From assembly GCA_003520315.1 (NCBI GenBank), contig DOVA01000050.1, positions 1 through 9,869 of the forward strand: a stretch of 9,869 nt of DNA. The letters run 5' to 3'. Positions 1 to 7,084 of the stretch are shown one piece after another (position 1 is the stretch's first letter; every line of letters starts with the position of its first letter). Below the pieces are notes generated by a model that did not search any database, was not told where the DNA came from, and saw only the letters and a program-made list of their open reading frames with translations. The DNA comes from Rikenellaceae bacterium (GTDB lineage Bacteria; Bacteroidota; Bacteroidia; Bacteroidales; UBA932). Made by a program: the position numbers and the translations under genes.

Positions 1-53
1 GCACTGCAAGGGCCGGCTATCACAAAAGGTCTGTCAGGATTCATGATTTTCAT
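1..53 (-). CDS. DAHP-synthase-like protein, N-terminal fragment (runs off left edge)
   Basis: Read on the minus strand from an ATG at 53, the first residues are MKIMNPDRPFVIAGPCS. The 'IAGPCSA' stretch is typical of the start of the DAHP synthase I / KdsA aldolase family; GPCS-A favours 3-deoxy-7-phosphoheptulonate synthase (first step of the shikimate pathway, condensing phosphoenolpyruvate with erythrose 4-phosphate) over KdsA, which more often has GPCxxES. In Bacteroidetes this form is often fused to a chorismate mutase domain, but that part would lie outside the window. A second in-frame ATG lies three codons in, so the exact start is uncertain. It begins two bases after the nitroreductase stop codon, so the two are very likely co-transcribed. 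No Shine-Dalgarno sequence is visible. Only 17 codons are present, so the family call is an inference from one motif. Confidence 0.6.
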   Translation of the reverse strand, partial: MKIMNPDRPFVIAGPCS

Positions 54-55
54 TT

Positions 56-622
56 TTATTTTATCTTATAAATCAGCTCGTCAAGTGTTCTTTTGGGGAC
101 GTGGTGATTTTGGCTGTCATCTCTCCAGTATTTGACATCTCCATTTTTCATGTCTTCAATAATAACGTTTTCTTTTGGTTTGCCAAGAGCTACAGCAAGA
201 ATTGGCTCAAGATGCTCAGGAAGTTGGAGCAACTTTGCAATAGCATCTTTCTTGATGGAACCGACTATGCAGCCACCAAAGCCAAGATCTACAGCCTGAA
301 GAAGAATGCTTTGTGCAAAAATTCCATTGTCACATGAATATGTAGAAGAGATTTTTTTATCATGGAGCATTATAATATATGCAGACGGTCTTTCTCCTTC
401 TTCAGGGCCATCCCAATCAAGGAGATAACTTGCCCATGAAAGATTTTTGAAAATCGCGTCGTTCATATTTCTGTCGTTTGTTATAAAAAACTTAATAGGC
501 TGCATGTTTCTCGAAGAAGGAGAGAGCCTTGCAGCCTCTACCATCTTGATAAGATCAGCCTCATCAATCGAAACATCCTGACAGAACCTTCTGTAACTTC
601 TGTTTTTGGCAAATGGTATCAT
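56..622 (-). CDS. Nitroreductase family FMN-dependent oxidoreductase
   Basis: A 188-residue protein with the layout of a small single-domain nitroreductase. These are cytoplasmic, usually dimeric flavoproteins that pass electrons from NAD(P)H through FMN to nitro compounds, quinones or other acceptors. Visible family marks are the N-terminal FMN-phosphate contact RSYRRF (residues 8-13), the ARLSPSSRNMQP segment (31-42), the mid-protein AQSILLQAVDLGFGGC stretch (103-118) that is the usual second FMN-binding helix and glycine turn, and the C-terminal PKRTLDELI (177-185). Length is normal for the short subgroup. The physiological substrate cannot be read from the sequence. It lies downstream of the peptide transporter with a hairpin between them, and two bases upstream of a DAHP-synthase-like gene, so it probably heads or shares that transcript. 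The stop is TAA and no Shine-Dalgarno sequence precedes the ATG. Confidence 0.88.
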   Translation of the reverse strand: MIPFAKNRSYRRFCQDVSIDEADLIKMVEAARLSPSSRNMQPIKFFITNDRNMNDAIFKNLSWASYLLDWDGPEEGERPSAYIIMLHDKKISSTYSCDNGIFAQSILLQAVDLGFGGCIVGSIKKDAIAKLLQLPEHLEPILAVALGKPKENVIIEDMKNGDVKYWRDDSQNHHVPKRTLDELIYKIK

Positions 623-651
623 AATATAATTATTGATTTTATCTGTTACAA

Positions 652-689
652 AGGAAGCCGACTAAAAAGGTATTTCAGTTCGGCTTCCT
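652..689 (-). terminator. Hairpin between transporter and nitroreductase genes, probable terminator
   Basis: Arm 652-663 (AGGAAGCCGACT) pairs with 677-689 (AGTTCGGCTTCCT). This gives ten continuous base pairs, one bulged T at 679 and three more pairs, closing a 13-nt loop. It sits 29 bases past the transporter stop codon and 30 bases before the nitroreductase start, both on the minus strand. That position fits an intrinsic terminator for the transporter. The T tract after the stem on the minus strand is short and broken (TTTGTAAC), so termination may be partial; an attenuator or mRNA-stabilising role is possible. Confidence 0.5.
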
Positions 690-717
690 GTAAATCTTTA
701 ATAGAAATGTTACTATT

Positions 718-2334
718 CTAATTGGCAACTCTCTCAAGCCATTTAACCATTGAAAGCATAACTATCATTGAGAGTCCGCATGCAATTGAAAATACCATCC
801 AGCATGCCCATAGCGGGACAGATGTATAAAGAAGGCCACCAATGAACAAAAGAGAATTTCCTACAGCAGTAGCTGCGAGCCATGCTCCCTGCATTATACC
901 CTGAAGATGTGGAGGAGCAACTTTAGATACAAATGACAAACCTAATGGCGAGATAAACAACTCGGCACACGTAAGAATAAAATACATGGCGATCATTACC
1001 CATGGAGTAAGTTTCATGGCATTCAGATCATTTGCAGACATACTTGCCAGCGATGATTTGTCAGGCAATGTAAGAGAAACTAAAAGCAAGAAAAGATATG
1101 CAGCACAAGCAATACCCATACCAATTCCTATCTTTCGAGGAGTTGAAGGTTCTTTCCCTTTCTTTTTAAGAGACCCAAACAGCCACATTACAACAGGTGT
1201 TAAGACAACAACAAAGAATGGATTGACGGACTGGAAGATTTCAGCTCCCTTTAGAGATGTAAAACCAAGATCAATATTTATTGCATCTAGATTAATATAG
1301 TCACGCGCAAAATAGGTAAGAGAATAACCGTTTTGATGGAAAGAGAACCAGAAAAAGATAACAACTCCAAAAACAGCAAATAGTGCATAAATCCTTTGTT
1401 TAACTTCAGAAGCTGACATTGCAATCTCTTCTTTGGACAAATTGTGGTTCTTTTTATCTTCAGTTGAAGCTGCTTTACTAGCAGCCGGATCTGGAAATTT
1501 ATGTTTATTTGTTACATATATTACCAGAGAAATTAATATCGCGATTATTGTTGCAATAAAAGCAAAATGGAAACCTCTTGTAAATACATCGAGGTATTGA
1601 TTGCAGAAAGCAGTCATATTTGAAACAGGTTCGCCATTTAACATTACTTGAGAAGAGTAAGTTTGAAGATTAGCTATCTGTTCAGGATTCATTGCAGCAG
1701 AATTCGATAAAAAATTGTGGCAAAGTTCGGGGAGTTGAGCATTGTAATCAAAACCATTATGTTTAAGCCACCAGTTTCTTACACCAATAGCAATAAAAGG
1801 AGCAAAGAAGCCTCCAATATTTATGAACATATAAAATAGCTGAAAACCAGCATCTCTCATATCCTTAGGCTTGCCATTTTTGTCCAGACCGAATTTCTTT
1901 GTGATATAATCCTTATAGTCTTGTTTGTCATACATTTGTCCAACCAATGCCTGAAGGTTACCTTTAAAAAGTCCGTTGCCAAAGGCAATTACCAACAAAC
2001 CTAAGCAAGTGATTGAAAGATAAAGCGGAACACTTGAGACAGGAGTGGGAGTGGGAATAGCAATAATCAAATAACCAAAAGACATCAAAATAAGTCCCCA
2101 AAAAATAGTACGCTTATAATTACGAGTCTTGTCGGCAATCAAACCTCCAACTACAGCAAGAACATAGATTGATGCGTAGAAAGCGGAGTAAATATAGCCT
2201 GTAGAGGTCTCAGACAGACCGAATTTTGCAGAGATGAACAATGTCAATATTGCCATCATAATGTAGAATCCGAAGCGCTCTCCCATATTTGCGAGAGCTG
2301 CTGCCAGTAGTCCTTTCGGATGTGATTTAAACAT
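718..2334 (-). CDS. POT/PTR-family proton-dependent oligopeptide transporter
   Basis: A 538-residue multi-pass inner-membrane protein of the major facilitator superfamily, POT branch, which imports di- and tripeptides with protons. Family marks in order are NMGERFGFY (16-24), at the place of the ExxERFxYY motif in helix 1; FGNGLFKGN (118-126); the PTR2 signature FYMFINIG (167-174); FWFSFHQNGYSLTYFARD (328-345); and CAELFISPLGLSFVSKVAP (456-474), whose Glu458 matches the conserved helix-10 glutamate. Two hydrophilic stretches (about 190-250 and 277-312) separate the helix bundles. In the helix-1 motif the first Glu is Asn16 and the first Tyr is Phe23; from memory this variant is common in Bacteroidetes members, so it is probably a subfamily trait rather than damage. 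The stop is TAG. It is transcribed away from the acyltransferase from its own promoter. A PepD-type dipeptidase lies about 2.1 kb away on the other strand, a sensible functional partner though not in the same operon. Confidence 0.93.
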   Translation of the reverse strand: MFKSHPKGLLAAALANMGERFGFYIMMAILTLFISAKFGLSETSTGYIYSAFYASIYVLAVVGGLIADKTRNYKRTIFWGLILMSFGYLIIAIPTPTPVSSVPLYLSITCLGLLVIAFGNGLFKGNLQALVGQMYDKQDYKDYITKKFGLDKNGKPKDMRDAGFQLFYMFINIGGFFAPFIAIGVRNWWLKHNGFDYNAQLPELCHNFLSNSAAMNPEQIANLQTYSSQVMLNGEPVSNMTAFCNQYLDVFTRGFHFAFIATIIAILISLVIYVTNKHKFPDPAASKAASTEDKKNHNLSKEEIAMSASEVKQRIYALFAVFGVVIFFWFSFHQNGYSLTYFARDYINLDAINIDLGFTSLKGAEIFQSVNPFFVVVLTPVVMWLFGSLKKKGKEPSTPRKIGIGMGIACAAYLFLLLVSLTLPDKSSLASMSANDLNAMKLTPWVMIAMYFILTCAELFISPLGLSFVSKVAPPHLQGIMQGAWLAATAVGNSLLFIGGLLYTSVPLWACWMVFSIACGLSMIVMLSMVKWLERVAN

Positions 2335-2377
2335 ATGGTATTAATTTTAGATTAGTTAAAAATTCCTCATAACTCTA

Positions 2378-2410
2378 CAAAAATACTAAAATTTGGATAA
2401 CTTTGTTAAA
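2378..2410 (-). promoter_or_regulatory. Bacteroidetes-type promoter for the peptide transporter
   Basis: On the minus strand, TATTTTTG (plus 2378-2385) is a full match to the Bacteroidetes -7 box TAnnTTTG. A TTTA (plus 2407-2410) lies 21 bases upstream, a three-of-four match to the -33 TTTG. The predicted transcript starts roughly 35-40 bases before the transporter ATG at 2334. It overlaps the plus-strand box at 2398-2405. Confidence 0.55.
2398..2405 (+). promoter_or_regulatory. Promoter -7 box for the acyltransferase operon
   Basis: TAACTTTG matches the Bacteroidetes -7 consensus TAnnTTTG and is identical to the -7 box before rpsF in this window. No good -33 TTTG is found 19-21 bases upstream, so the promoter may be weak or need an activator. 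Predicted initiation is about 15 bases before the ATG at 2427, a very short leader. Confidence 0.5.
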
Positions 2411-2426
2411 AATGTAAAATCAACTA

Positions 2427-3302
2427 ATGTATAGGATTCCTTATTATCTCACTCTTATATTTGCCTATCCTTTTTCATTGTTGCCCAAAAAAATCCATTA
2501 TTTAATATCGGATTTTTCGGCTTGGTTGTTGAGAGATGTTATTAAATACAGGTTGGATGTGGTTATTGTTAACATAGCAAGATCTTTTCCTGAGAAAAAG
2601 TACAATGAGATTAAGTTAATTGTTGATAAATTTTATCACAATTTTACCGACATTTTTTTTGAAATGATATGGTCTGTTTCAAGATCCATTTCAAAATGGA
2701 GAGATAATGTTGAGACATATGGTTTGGATATAGTTAATTCAGCTTATAAAAGAAATGGCTCTGCAATGATTGTCATGGGTCATTTTGCAAATTGGGAACA
2801 GATGCTTGCTATAGATATGTCACCTTCTGGATACAGAAATGAAGACTTGAGGATTGTATATAAGAAATTGAGTAGCCAATTTTCGGATTTTATGATACAA
2901 AGGGTAAGGAAACGCCATTCAGAAGCAGCGCTCGTGGAGATGAAAGAAATAGCCAGATATATGCTTAAACACAGAGATGAGAAACTGTGTTATATATTTA
3001 TTGCAGATCAAGTTCCTCTTCCTGGTTCAAAATTTCAGACAAAATTTTTAAATCAACCAACTCGTTTTTTTGAAGGGCCTGAACAACTTTCAAGAAAGCT
3101 GAATATTCCAGTTATATTTCTTAAAGCAGAAAGAGTTGGACGTGGTAAATACAATGCTAAATTTGTATCTATAACAGACAATCCTTCATCTCTTGAGGAG
3201 GGTGAAATAACAAACAGATTTGCATCACTGCTTGAAGAAGCAATTGTTCAGAGCCCTGCAGATTGGTTATGGTCACACAGAAGGTGGAAAAGAGACAATT
3301 AA
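2427..3302 (+). CDS. Lipid A biosynthesis-type lauroyl/myristoyl acyltransferase (LpxL/HtrB-like)
   Basis: A 291-residue protein of the LpxL/LpxM/HtrB acyltransferase family, which adds secondary acyl chains to lipid A precursors at the cytoplasmic face of the inner membrane using acyl-ACP. The catalytic HxxxxE motif is present as HFANWE (His119, Glu124). An N-terminal hydrophobic stretch (about 8-22) is the expected membrane anchor. The IADQVP segment (about 193-198) matches the conserved 'xxDQ' block, and the C-terminal WLWSHRRWK is the usual family ending. Length is typical. Which acyl chain and which acceptor position it uses cannot be told. In Bacteroidetes, relatives may also act on other lipids such as aminolipids. 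It appears to head a plus-strand gene group with DUF4831 (22 bases downstream) and pepD. There is no Shine-Dalgarno sequence; the ATG is the first usable start after the -7 box. Confidence 0.88.
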   Translation: MYRIPYYLTLIFAYPFSLLPKKIHYLISDFSAWLLRDVIKYRLDVVIVNIARSFPEKKYNEIKLIVDKFYHNFTDIFFEMIWSVSRSISKWRDNVETYGLDIVNSAYKRNGSAMIVMGHFANWEQMLAIDMSPSGYRNEDLRIVYKKLSSQFSDFMIQRVRKRHSEAALVEMKEIARYMLKHRDEKLCYIFIADQVPLPGSKFQTKFLNQPTRFFEGPEQLSRKLNIPVIFLKAERVGRGKYNAKFVSITDNPSSLEEGEITNRFASLLEEAIVQSPADWLWSHRRWKRDN

Positions 3303-3324
3303 TAATTTATAAATATTCAATATC

Positions 3325-4398
3325 ATGAAATTTTTGAAAATATACCTACTGTCCATATTTCTGCTATTAACCTCAATTGCAGGCTCTCAGACTTTAACAC
3401 AGGGAGAGACAGTACCACTTGGAGCAATAGTATATTCTCTTCCAAGTACTACAATACATTTTAATGTAACGGCAGACCATGAGTCATTTGTGGCCGGTCC
3501 TTATGCCAAATTTGCTCAAAAGTATCTTGGGATACAGGCCAGAGAGGACAATATGGAAATTTACAAATTAAAATCAGTGGAGATTACCCCTTACATTGAG
3601 GCGGATTACTCTGCTAATTATGCAGTCAATCTGGGTAATTCCAAGAATGCGTCTGCCAATTTTCTTGAATTTATAAGTCAGGGGTTAATTATGTGGTCAG
3701 ATTCATATGCCGGGAAAAGTGACAAGATGAGGTTCCACAATATCACTTCTAGCCAACTGTTTAATCCTGCAAGTGTTTCTAATAATCTTACAAGCGAGCA
3801 AACCACGCTTTATAAAACTGTTCAGACTGCAAAAGGCCTCGAAAAGGTGGGCGTTCAGCAGAGTCAGGTTGTTGAGAAGAGCATCGAAAGAAGAGCAGAA
3901 TAAGCTGCCAATCTCATATTTAAACTGAGAACAAAGAGGCTTGAGATTATTACCGGAGAAACTGATGCTACTTTTAGTGGTGATGCATTGAGAGCTGCAA
4001 TAGAGGAAATTAACAGAATAGAGGATGAATACATGTCGCTTTTTTTAGGTAAAAGCATATTTGATATTCAAAAAATGAGTTATGACGTAGTTCCTTCACA
4101 GGATAACCAGAAACAGATATATATAGCCTTCAGATTTTCTGAAACACAAGGTTTATTGCCTGCATCAAATATTGCTGGAAGACCTGTTGTTTTGGAACTC
4201 TCGTTGGAAGATAAAGTTGCACCTGCACCTAAGACCGACATTTCAGGAGGAAAGGGAAGTATAGTATATAGAAGACCGGCAGCTATGGTGGCTAAAGTTA
4301 TTGATGGCCAGAATATCCTTTTACAGACAAGAGTTCCTGTATATCAGTTGGGGAACTTGCTATCATTTCCCATAGAGGTAGCAACAGCAAAAAAGTAA
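3325..4398 (+). pseudogene. DUF4831 family envelope protein, interrupted by an in-frame TAA
   Basis: An N-terminal signal peptide (hydrophobic residues about 5-20, likely cut near SIAGS/Q) is followed by the DUF4831 hallmarks YSLPSTTI (37-44) and FVAGPYAKFAQKYLG (55-69). This is a Bacteroidales family of exported proteins of unknown function. Codon 193 (3901-3903) is TAA. The same frame then stays open without any shift for 164 more codons, from AANLIFKLR through to the TAA at 4396-4398, and reads as the normal C-terminal half of the family. Joined, the product would be 357 residues. The downstream half has no convincing start: the frame offers TTG at 3988 and the first ATG only at 4033, neither with a ribosome site. 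The stop is therefore a recent nonsense mutation, a base-calling error, or a read-through site. If real, the cell makes a 192-residue truncated protein. TAA ends most neighbouring genes, so general recoding of TAA is excluded. It sits between the acyltransferase and pepD. Confidence 0.8.
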
Positions 4399-4434
4399 AT
4401 TGTTTAATCTTAACAAATTTTAATATTTATAGAA

Positions 4435-5892
4435 ATGAGTATTGCTAATTTAAATCCGACAAGGGTATGGAAACATTTTGAATCTCTTACCCGGATACCC
4501 CGTCCTTCAAAGAAAGAAGCCAAGGCTGTAATGTTTATGGAAAATTTCGGGAAAAGTTTGGGTCTTGAAACATTTAAGGATGAACTTGGAAACGTTATTA
4601 TACGAAAACCTGCTACCAAAGGTATGGAAAATCGTAAAGGGATTATTCTTCAGGCACATATAGATATGGTACCGCAGAAAAACAGTGACAAGGTTCATGA
4701 TTTTGAGAAAGATCCAATTGAACCCAGGATTGTGGATGACTGGGTATATGCAACAGGTACCACCCTTGGGGCTGATAATGGAATGGGAGTAGCTGTGGCA
4801 ATGGCTGTTCTTGAAGCTAAAGATCTAGTTCACGGTCCTATTGAAGTATTGATTACTGTTGATGAAGAGACGGGGATGACAGGAGCAAGAGGTTTGAAGC
4901 CGGGTCTTTTGAAAGGTGACATATTGATAAATCTTGATTCAGAAGACGAAGGAGAACTTTATGTGGGATGTGCAGGTGGTCTGGATGCAACAGCTACATT
5001 CAAATATACAACAGTTCCTGTCCCTGCAGACTATATTGGACTCGCCCTTGCTATAACCGGTCTTAAAGGAGGCCATTCAGGTATGGATATAGTTCTTGGT
5101 CGTGGAAATGCCAACAAGGCTTTAGTGAGATTACTTCTGCCTCTCGTTGAAAAATCCGGTGCCCTCATTGCATCCTTTGAAGGTGGTTCGTTGAGAAATG
5201 CAATTCCAAGAGAGGCTTTTGCGACTTTGGCGATACCAGCTTCAAAGATATCAACTGCCAAAAAGATAGTAAGCAAACATTTTAGCGACATGAAGGTAGA
5301 ACTTGCTGCTCAGGAACCGAATCTCAATATTGAACTTAATATTGCTAAAAGACCTGTCAGAGCAATTGATCCGGAAATTGCCCTCAAGGCAGTTAAGGCA
5401 ATCTATGCATGTCCAAACGGAGTTGAGAGAATGAGTGATGCGATGCCGGGGCTTGTAGAAACTTCCAACAACTTAGCTATTGTTAAAAGCGGAAATGGTA
5501 AGATAGATGTTAAGTCTCTTATGAGAAGTTCCGTTGATTCTGCTAAGGAAATACATGCAATTTCTCTTAAGTCTGTTTTTGATCTTGCAGGAGCTAAAGT
5601 CAGTCTGACAGGTGGTTATCCCGGCTGGAAGCCGAATATGGATTCGGATATCTTGAAAATCATGAAGGGTGTTTATAAAAAGCTTTATGGCAAAGAACCT
5701 GAGGTAAAAGCCATTCATGCAGGTTTGGAATGTGGGATTCTTGGAGGAACATATCCGAATTGGGACATGATTTCCTGCGGTCCTACCATCAAATCTCCTC
5801 ATTCTCCGGATGAAAGAGTGAATATTAAAAGTGTTGAAAAGTGGTGGAACTATGTAGTTGAAGTTCTTAAGGAAGCCCCCGTTAAGAAATAA
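4435..5892 (+). CDS. pepD: Aminoacyl-histidine dipeptidase (peptidase D, M20C family)
   Basis: A 485-residue cytosolic zinc dipeptidase of the M20C group, which splits Xaa-His (carnosine-like) and other unblocked dipeptides. The two-metal site is intact: QAHIDMVPQ gives His75 and Asp77; GADNGMG gives the bridging Asp114; DEETGMTGA gives the general-base Glu144 and metal-ligand Glu145; NLDSEDEGE gives Asp168; and SPHSPDE gives the C-terminal His456. HAGLECG (428-434) is a further conserved M20C block. Length matches the family. The inserted dimerisation or lid domain occupies roughly residues 195-385. It follows the DUF4831 gene by 36 bases with no terminator visible and may share the acyltransferase transcript. 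The function fits with the POT peptide importer on the opposite strand. The stop is TAA, directly followed by the rpsF promoter, with no terminator of its own. Confidence 0.93.
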   Translation: MSIANLNPTRVWKHFESLTRIPRPSKKEAKAVMFMENFGKSLGLETFKDELGNVIIRKPATKGMENRKGIILQAHIDMVPQKNSDKVHDFEKDPIEPRIVDDWVYATGTTLGADNGMGVAVAMAVLEAKDLVHGPIEVLITVDEETGMTGARGLKPGLLKGDILINLDSEDEGELYVGCAGGLDATATFKYTTVPVPADYIGLALAITGLKGGHSGMDIVLGRGNANKALVRLLLPLVEKSGALIASFEGGSLRNAIPREAFATLAIPASKISTAKKIVSKHFSDMKVELAAQEPNLNIELNIAKRPVRAIDPEIALKAVKAIYACPNGVERMSDAMPGLVETSNNLAIVKSGNGKIDVKSLMRSSVDSAKEIHAISLKSVFDLAGAKVSLTGGYPGWKPNMDSDILKIMKGVYKKLYGKEPEVKAIHAGLECGILGGTYPNWDMISCGPTIKSPHSPDERVNIKSVEKWWNYVVEVLKEAPVKK

Positions 5893-5923
5893 TTTGTTTG
5901 AATGTAATTATTTTATAACTTTG
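5893..5923 (+). promoter_or_regulatory. Promoter of the rpsF-rpsR-rplI operon
   Basis: TTTG at 5893-5896, a 19-base spacer, and TAACTTTG at 5916-5923 form a complete match to the Bacteroidetes vegetative promoter. The -33 box starts at the base after the pepD stop codon. Predicted initiation is near 5930, leaving a leader of about 40 bases before rpsF. A second TTTG at 5897-5900 would give a 15-base spacer, which is too short. Confidence 0.8.
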
Positions 5924-5971
5924 CAGCCCTTTTTAAATAATTTTATAATTTAATAAACACACAAAAAGAGT

Positions 5972-6316
5972 ATGTTAAAACAGTACGAAACCGTTTTCAT
6001 TGCTACTCCCGTTTTATCTGAAGTCCAGATAAAGGAAACGGTAAAAAAGTTTCGTGACTTTATCACCGACAATCAGGGTGAAATCGTTCACGAAGAAGAC
6101 TGGGGGCTCAGAAAGTTGGCTTACCCTATCCAAAAGAAAACTACAGGTTTTTATCATTTAATTGAGTTTAAGGCAGACCCTTCATTTATCACCAAACTTG
6201 AAACTCAATATCGTCGTGATGAGCGCATTATTCGTTTTCTTACTTTTGCTATGGATAAGCATGCAATAGCCTATGCAGAGAAGAAACGTGCAAATATGGC
6301 AGAAAATAAAAACTAA
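5972..6316 (+). CDS. rpsF: 30S ribosomal protein bS6
   Basis: A 114-residue bS6 protein of the small-subunit platform, where it pairs with bS18 next to 16S rRNA helices 22-23. The N-terminal [13 protein letters not shown] (5-17), the central [20 protein letters not shown] (44-63) and [11 protein letters not shown] (81-91) are standard bS6 blocks. A charged tail of about 15 residues follows the core. It is the first gene of the conserved rpsF-rpsR-rplI operon, 13 bases before rpsR. Only a weak purine patch (AAAAAGAG) precedes the ATG, as is usual for Bacteroidetes. Confidence 0.97.
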   Translation: MLKQYETVFIATPVLSEVQIKETVKKFRDFITDNQGEIVHEEDWGLRKLAYPIQKKTTGFYHLIEFKADPSFITKLETQYRRDERIIRFLTFAMDKHAIAYAEKKRANMAENKN

Positions 6317-6329
6317 GAAGAGTAAAATT

Positions 6330-6599
6330 ATGGCAAGTCAAAATAATGAAATACGTTATCTGAACCCACCAACTGTTGAGGTAAAGAAGAAAAAATACTG
6401 TCGTTTTAAAAAAGCCGGTATTAAGTATGTGGACTATAAGGATCCTGAATTTCTTAAAAGATTTCTTAATGAGCAAGGTAAAATTTTGCCACGCCGTCTT
6501 ACCGGTACTTCACAGAAATTTCAGAAGAAGGTTGCCCAGGCAGTTAAACGTGCCAGACACCTTGCGTTATTACCTTATGTAACTGATTTATTGAAATAG
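6330..6599 (+). CDS. rpsR: 30S ribosomal protein bS18
   Basis: An 89-residue bS18. The core runs from [17 protein letters not shown] through [15 protein letters not shown] to the basic C-terminal helix [18 protein letters not shown], all characteristic of the family. The frame is open back to an ATG at 6273, but that lies inside rpsF and would add a 19-residue extension with no counterpart in the family. The start at 6330 ([14 protein letters not shown]) gives normal length and follows a purine-rich AAGAAGAG. In Bacteroidetes, bS18 with bS6 and bS21 forms the pocket that holds the 3' end of 16S rRNA and hides the anti-Shine-Dalgarno sequence. The TAG stop overlaps the ribosome-binding site of rplI. 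Confidence 0.96.
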   Translation: MASQNNEIRYLNPPTVEVKKKKYCRFKKAGIKYVDYKDPEFLKRFLNEQGKILPRRLTGTSQKFQKKVAQAVKRARHLALLPYVTDLLK

Positions 6600-6603
6600 G
6601 AGG
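6598..6603 (+). promoter_or_regulatory. Strong Shine-Dalgarno sequence of rplI
   Basis: AGGAGG, extended to AGGAGGGAG, lies 8 bases before the rplI ATG and shares its first two bases with the rpsR TAG stop. This is a full complement to the 16S 3' CCUCC. No other gene with a complete upstream region in this window has more than a weak purine patch, so the site stands out in a lineage that generally does not use it. Confidence 0.8.
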
Positions 6604-6611
6604 GAGATTTT

Positions 6612-7064
6612 ATGGAAATTATACTTAAACAGGATGTTCCCAATCTGGGTCATAAGGACGATGTAGTAACAGTCCGCAATGGATATGCTGTAAATTACTT
6701 GATACCAAAAGGTTTTGCGACTATGGCTACTTCTTCTGCCAAAAAGGTTCATGAAGAAAATATGAGACAAAGGGCTCATAAAGAGGCTAAAATTCGTGAG
6801 GATGCAATGATATTGGCGACAAAACTTGAAGGATTGCAGGTTAAAATTTTAACTAAGGTAAGTTCTACAGGCAAGATTTTTGGTTCTGTCAATAATATTC
6901 AGGTAGCAGATGCTCTTGCGCTTCAGGGCTTTGAGATAGATCGCAGAAACATTACCATAACAAGTGAGGAAAATGTTAAGGAAGTAGGTGTTTATGATGC
7001 GGTTGTTAAGTGTTACAGGGACATTAAGGCTAATATTAAGATAGAGGTTGTGGGAGAGGAGTAA
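6612..7064 (+). CDS. rplI: 50S ribosomal protein bL9
   Basis: A 150-residue bL9, of typical length. The N-terminal 23S-binding domain carries the family signature: MEIILKQDVPNLGHKDDVV, then RNGYAVNYLIPKGFA (22-36). A long charged connecting helix (about 42-75) and a C-terminal globular domain follow. bL9 sits at the base of the L1 stalk and helps maintain reading frame. It is the last gene of the operon, 12 bases after rpsR, with its own strong Shine-Dalgarno site. Its final codons and TAA stop lie inside the terminator hairpin. Confidence 0.97.
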   Translation: MEIILKQDVPNLGHKDDVVTVRNGYAVNYLIPKGFATMATSSAKKVHEENMRQRAHKEAKIREDAMILATKLEGLQVKILTKVSSTGKIFGSVNNIQVADALALQGFEIDRRNITITSEENVKEVGVYDAVVKCYRDIKANIKIEVVGEE

Positions 7065-7084
7065 AATCCTCTCTTCTCTTTTTT
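7054..7084 (+). terminator. Intrinsic terminator of the ribosomal protein operon
   Basis: GAGAGGA (7054-7060) pairs with TCCTCTC (7067-7073) around a 6-base loop that contains the rplI TAA stop. A T-rich run follows (TTCTCTTTTTT, 7074-7084). The run also supplies the -33 box of the next promoter. Confidence 0.75.

Noticed and set aside
986..1300. 104-codon plus-strand open frame opposite the peptide transporter
   Set aside because: It is fully antisense to a strongly supported membrane protein gene, resembles no protein I know, and has no promoter or ribosome site of note. The other antisense and alternate-frame openings (for example 101-337, 5473-5802, 9068-9376) are rejected for the same reason.
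3901..3903. Genetic code with TAA reassigned to an amino acid
   Set aside because: TAA is the normal terminator of at least six other genes here (nitroreductase, acyltransferase, pepD, rpsF, rplI, first OmpA-like gene), all ending at expected family lengths.
3988..4398. Downstream half of DUF4831 as a separate gene
   Set aside because: It is in the same frame as the upstream half, starts only with TTG or a late ATG, has no ribosome site or promoter, and lacks a signal peptide. It is the tail of one interrupted gene.
5924..5971. Possible S6:S18-binding leader RNA before rpsF
   Set aside because: The leader is about 40 bases, very AT-rich, and lacks the CCG-containing stem-loop of the known S6:S18 motif. 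The only inverted repeat (5933-5938 with 5948-5953) is all A/T and weak.
6273..6329. Upstream in-frame start that would lengthen bS18 by 19 residues
   Set aside because: It lies within rpsF, adds residues with no family counterpart, and the ATG at 6330 gives normal bS18 length.
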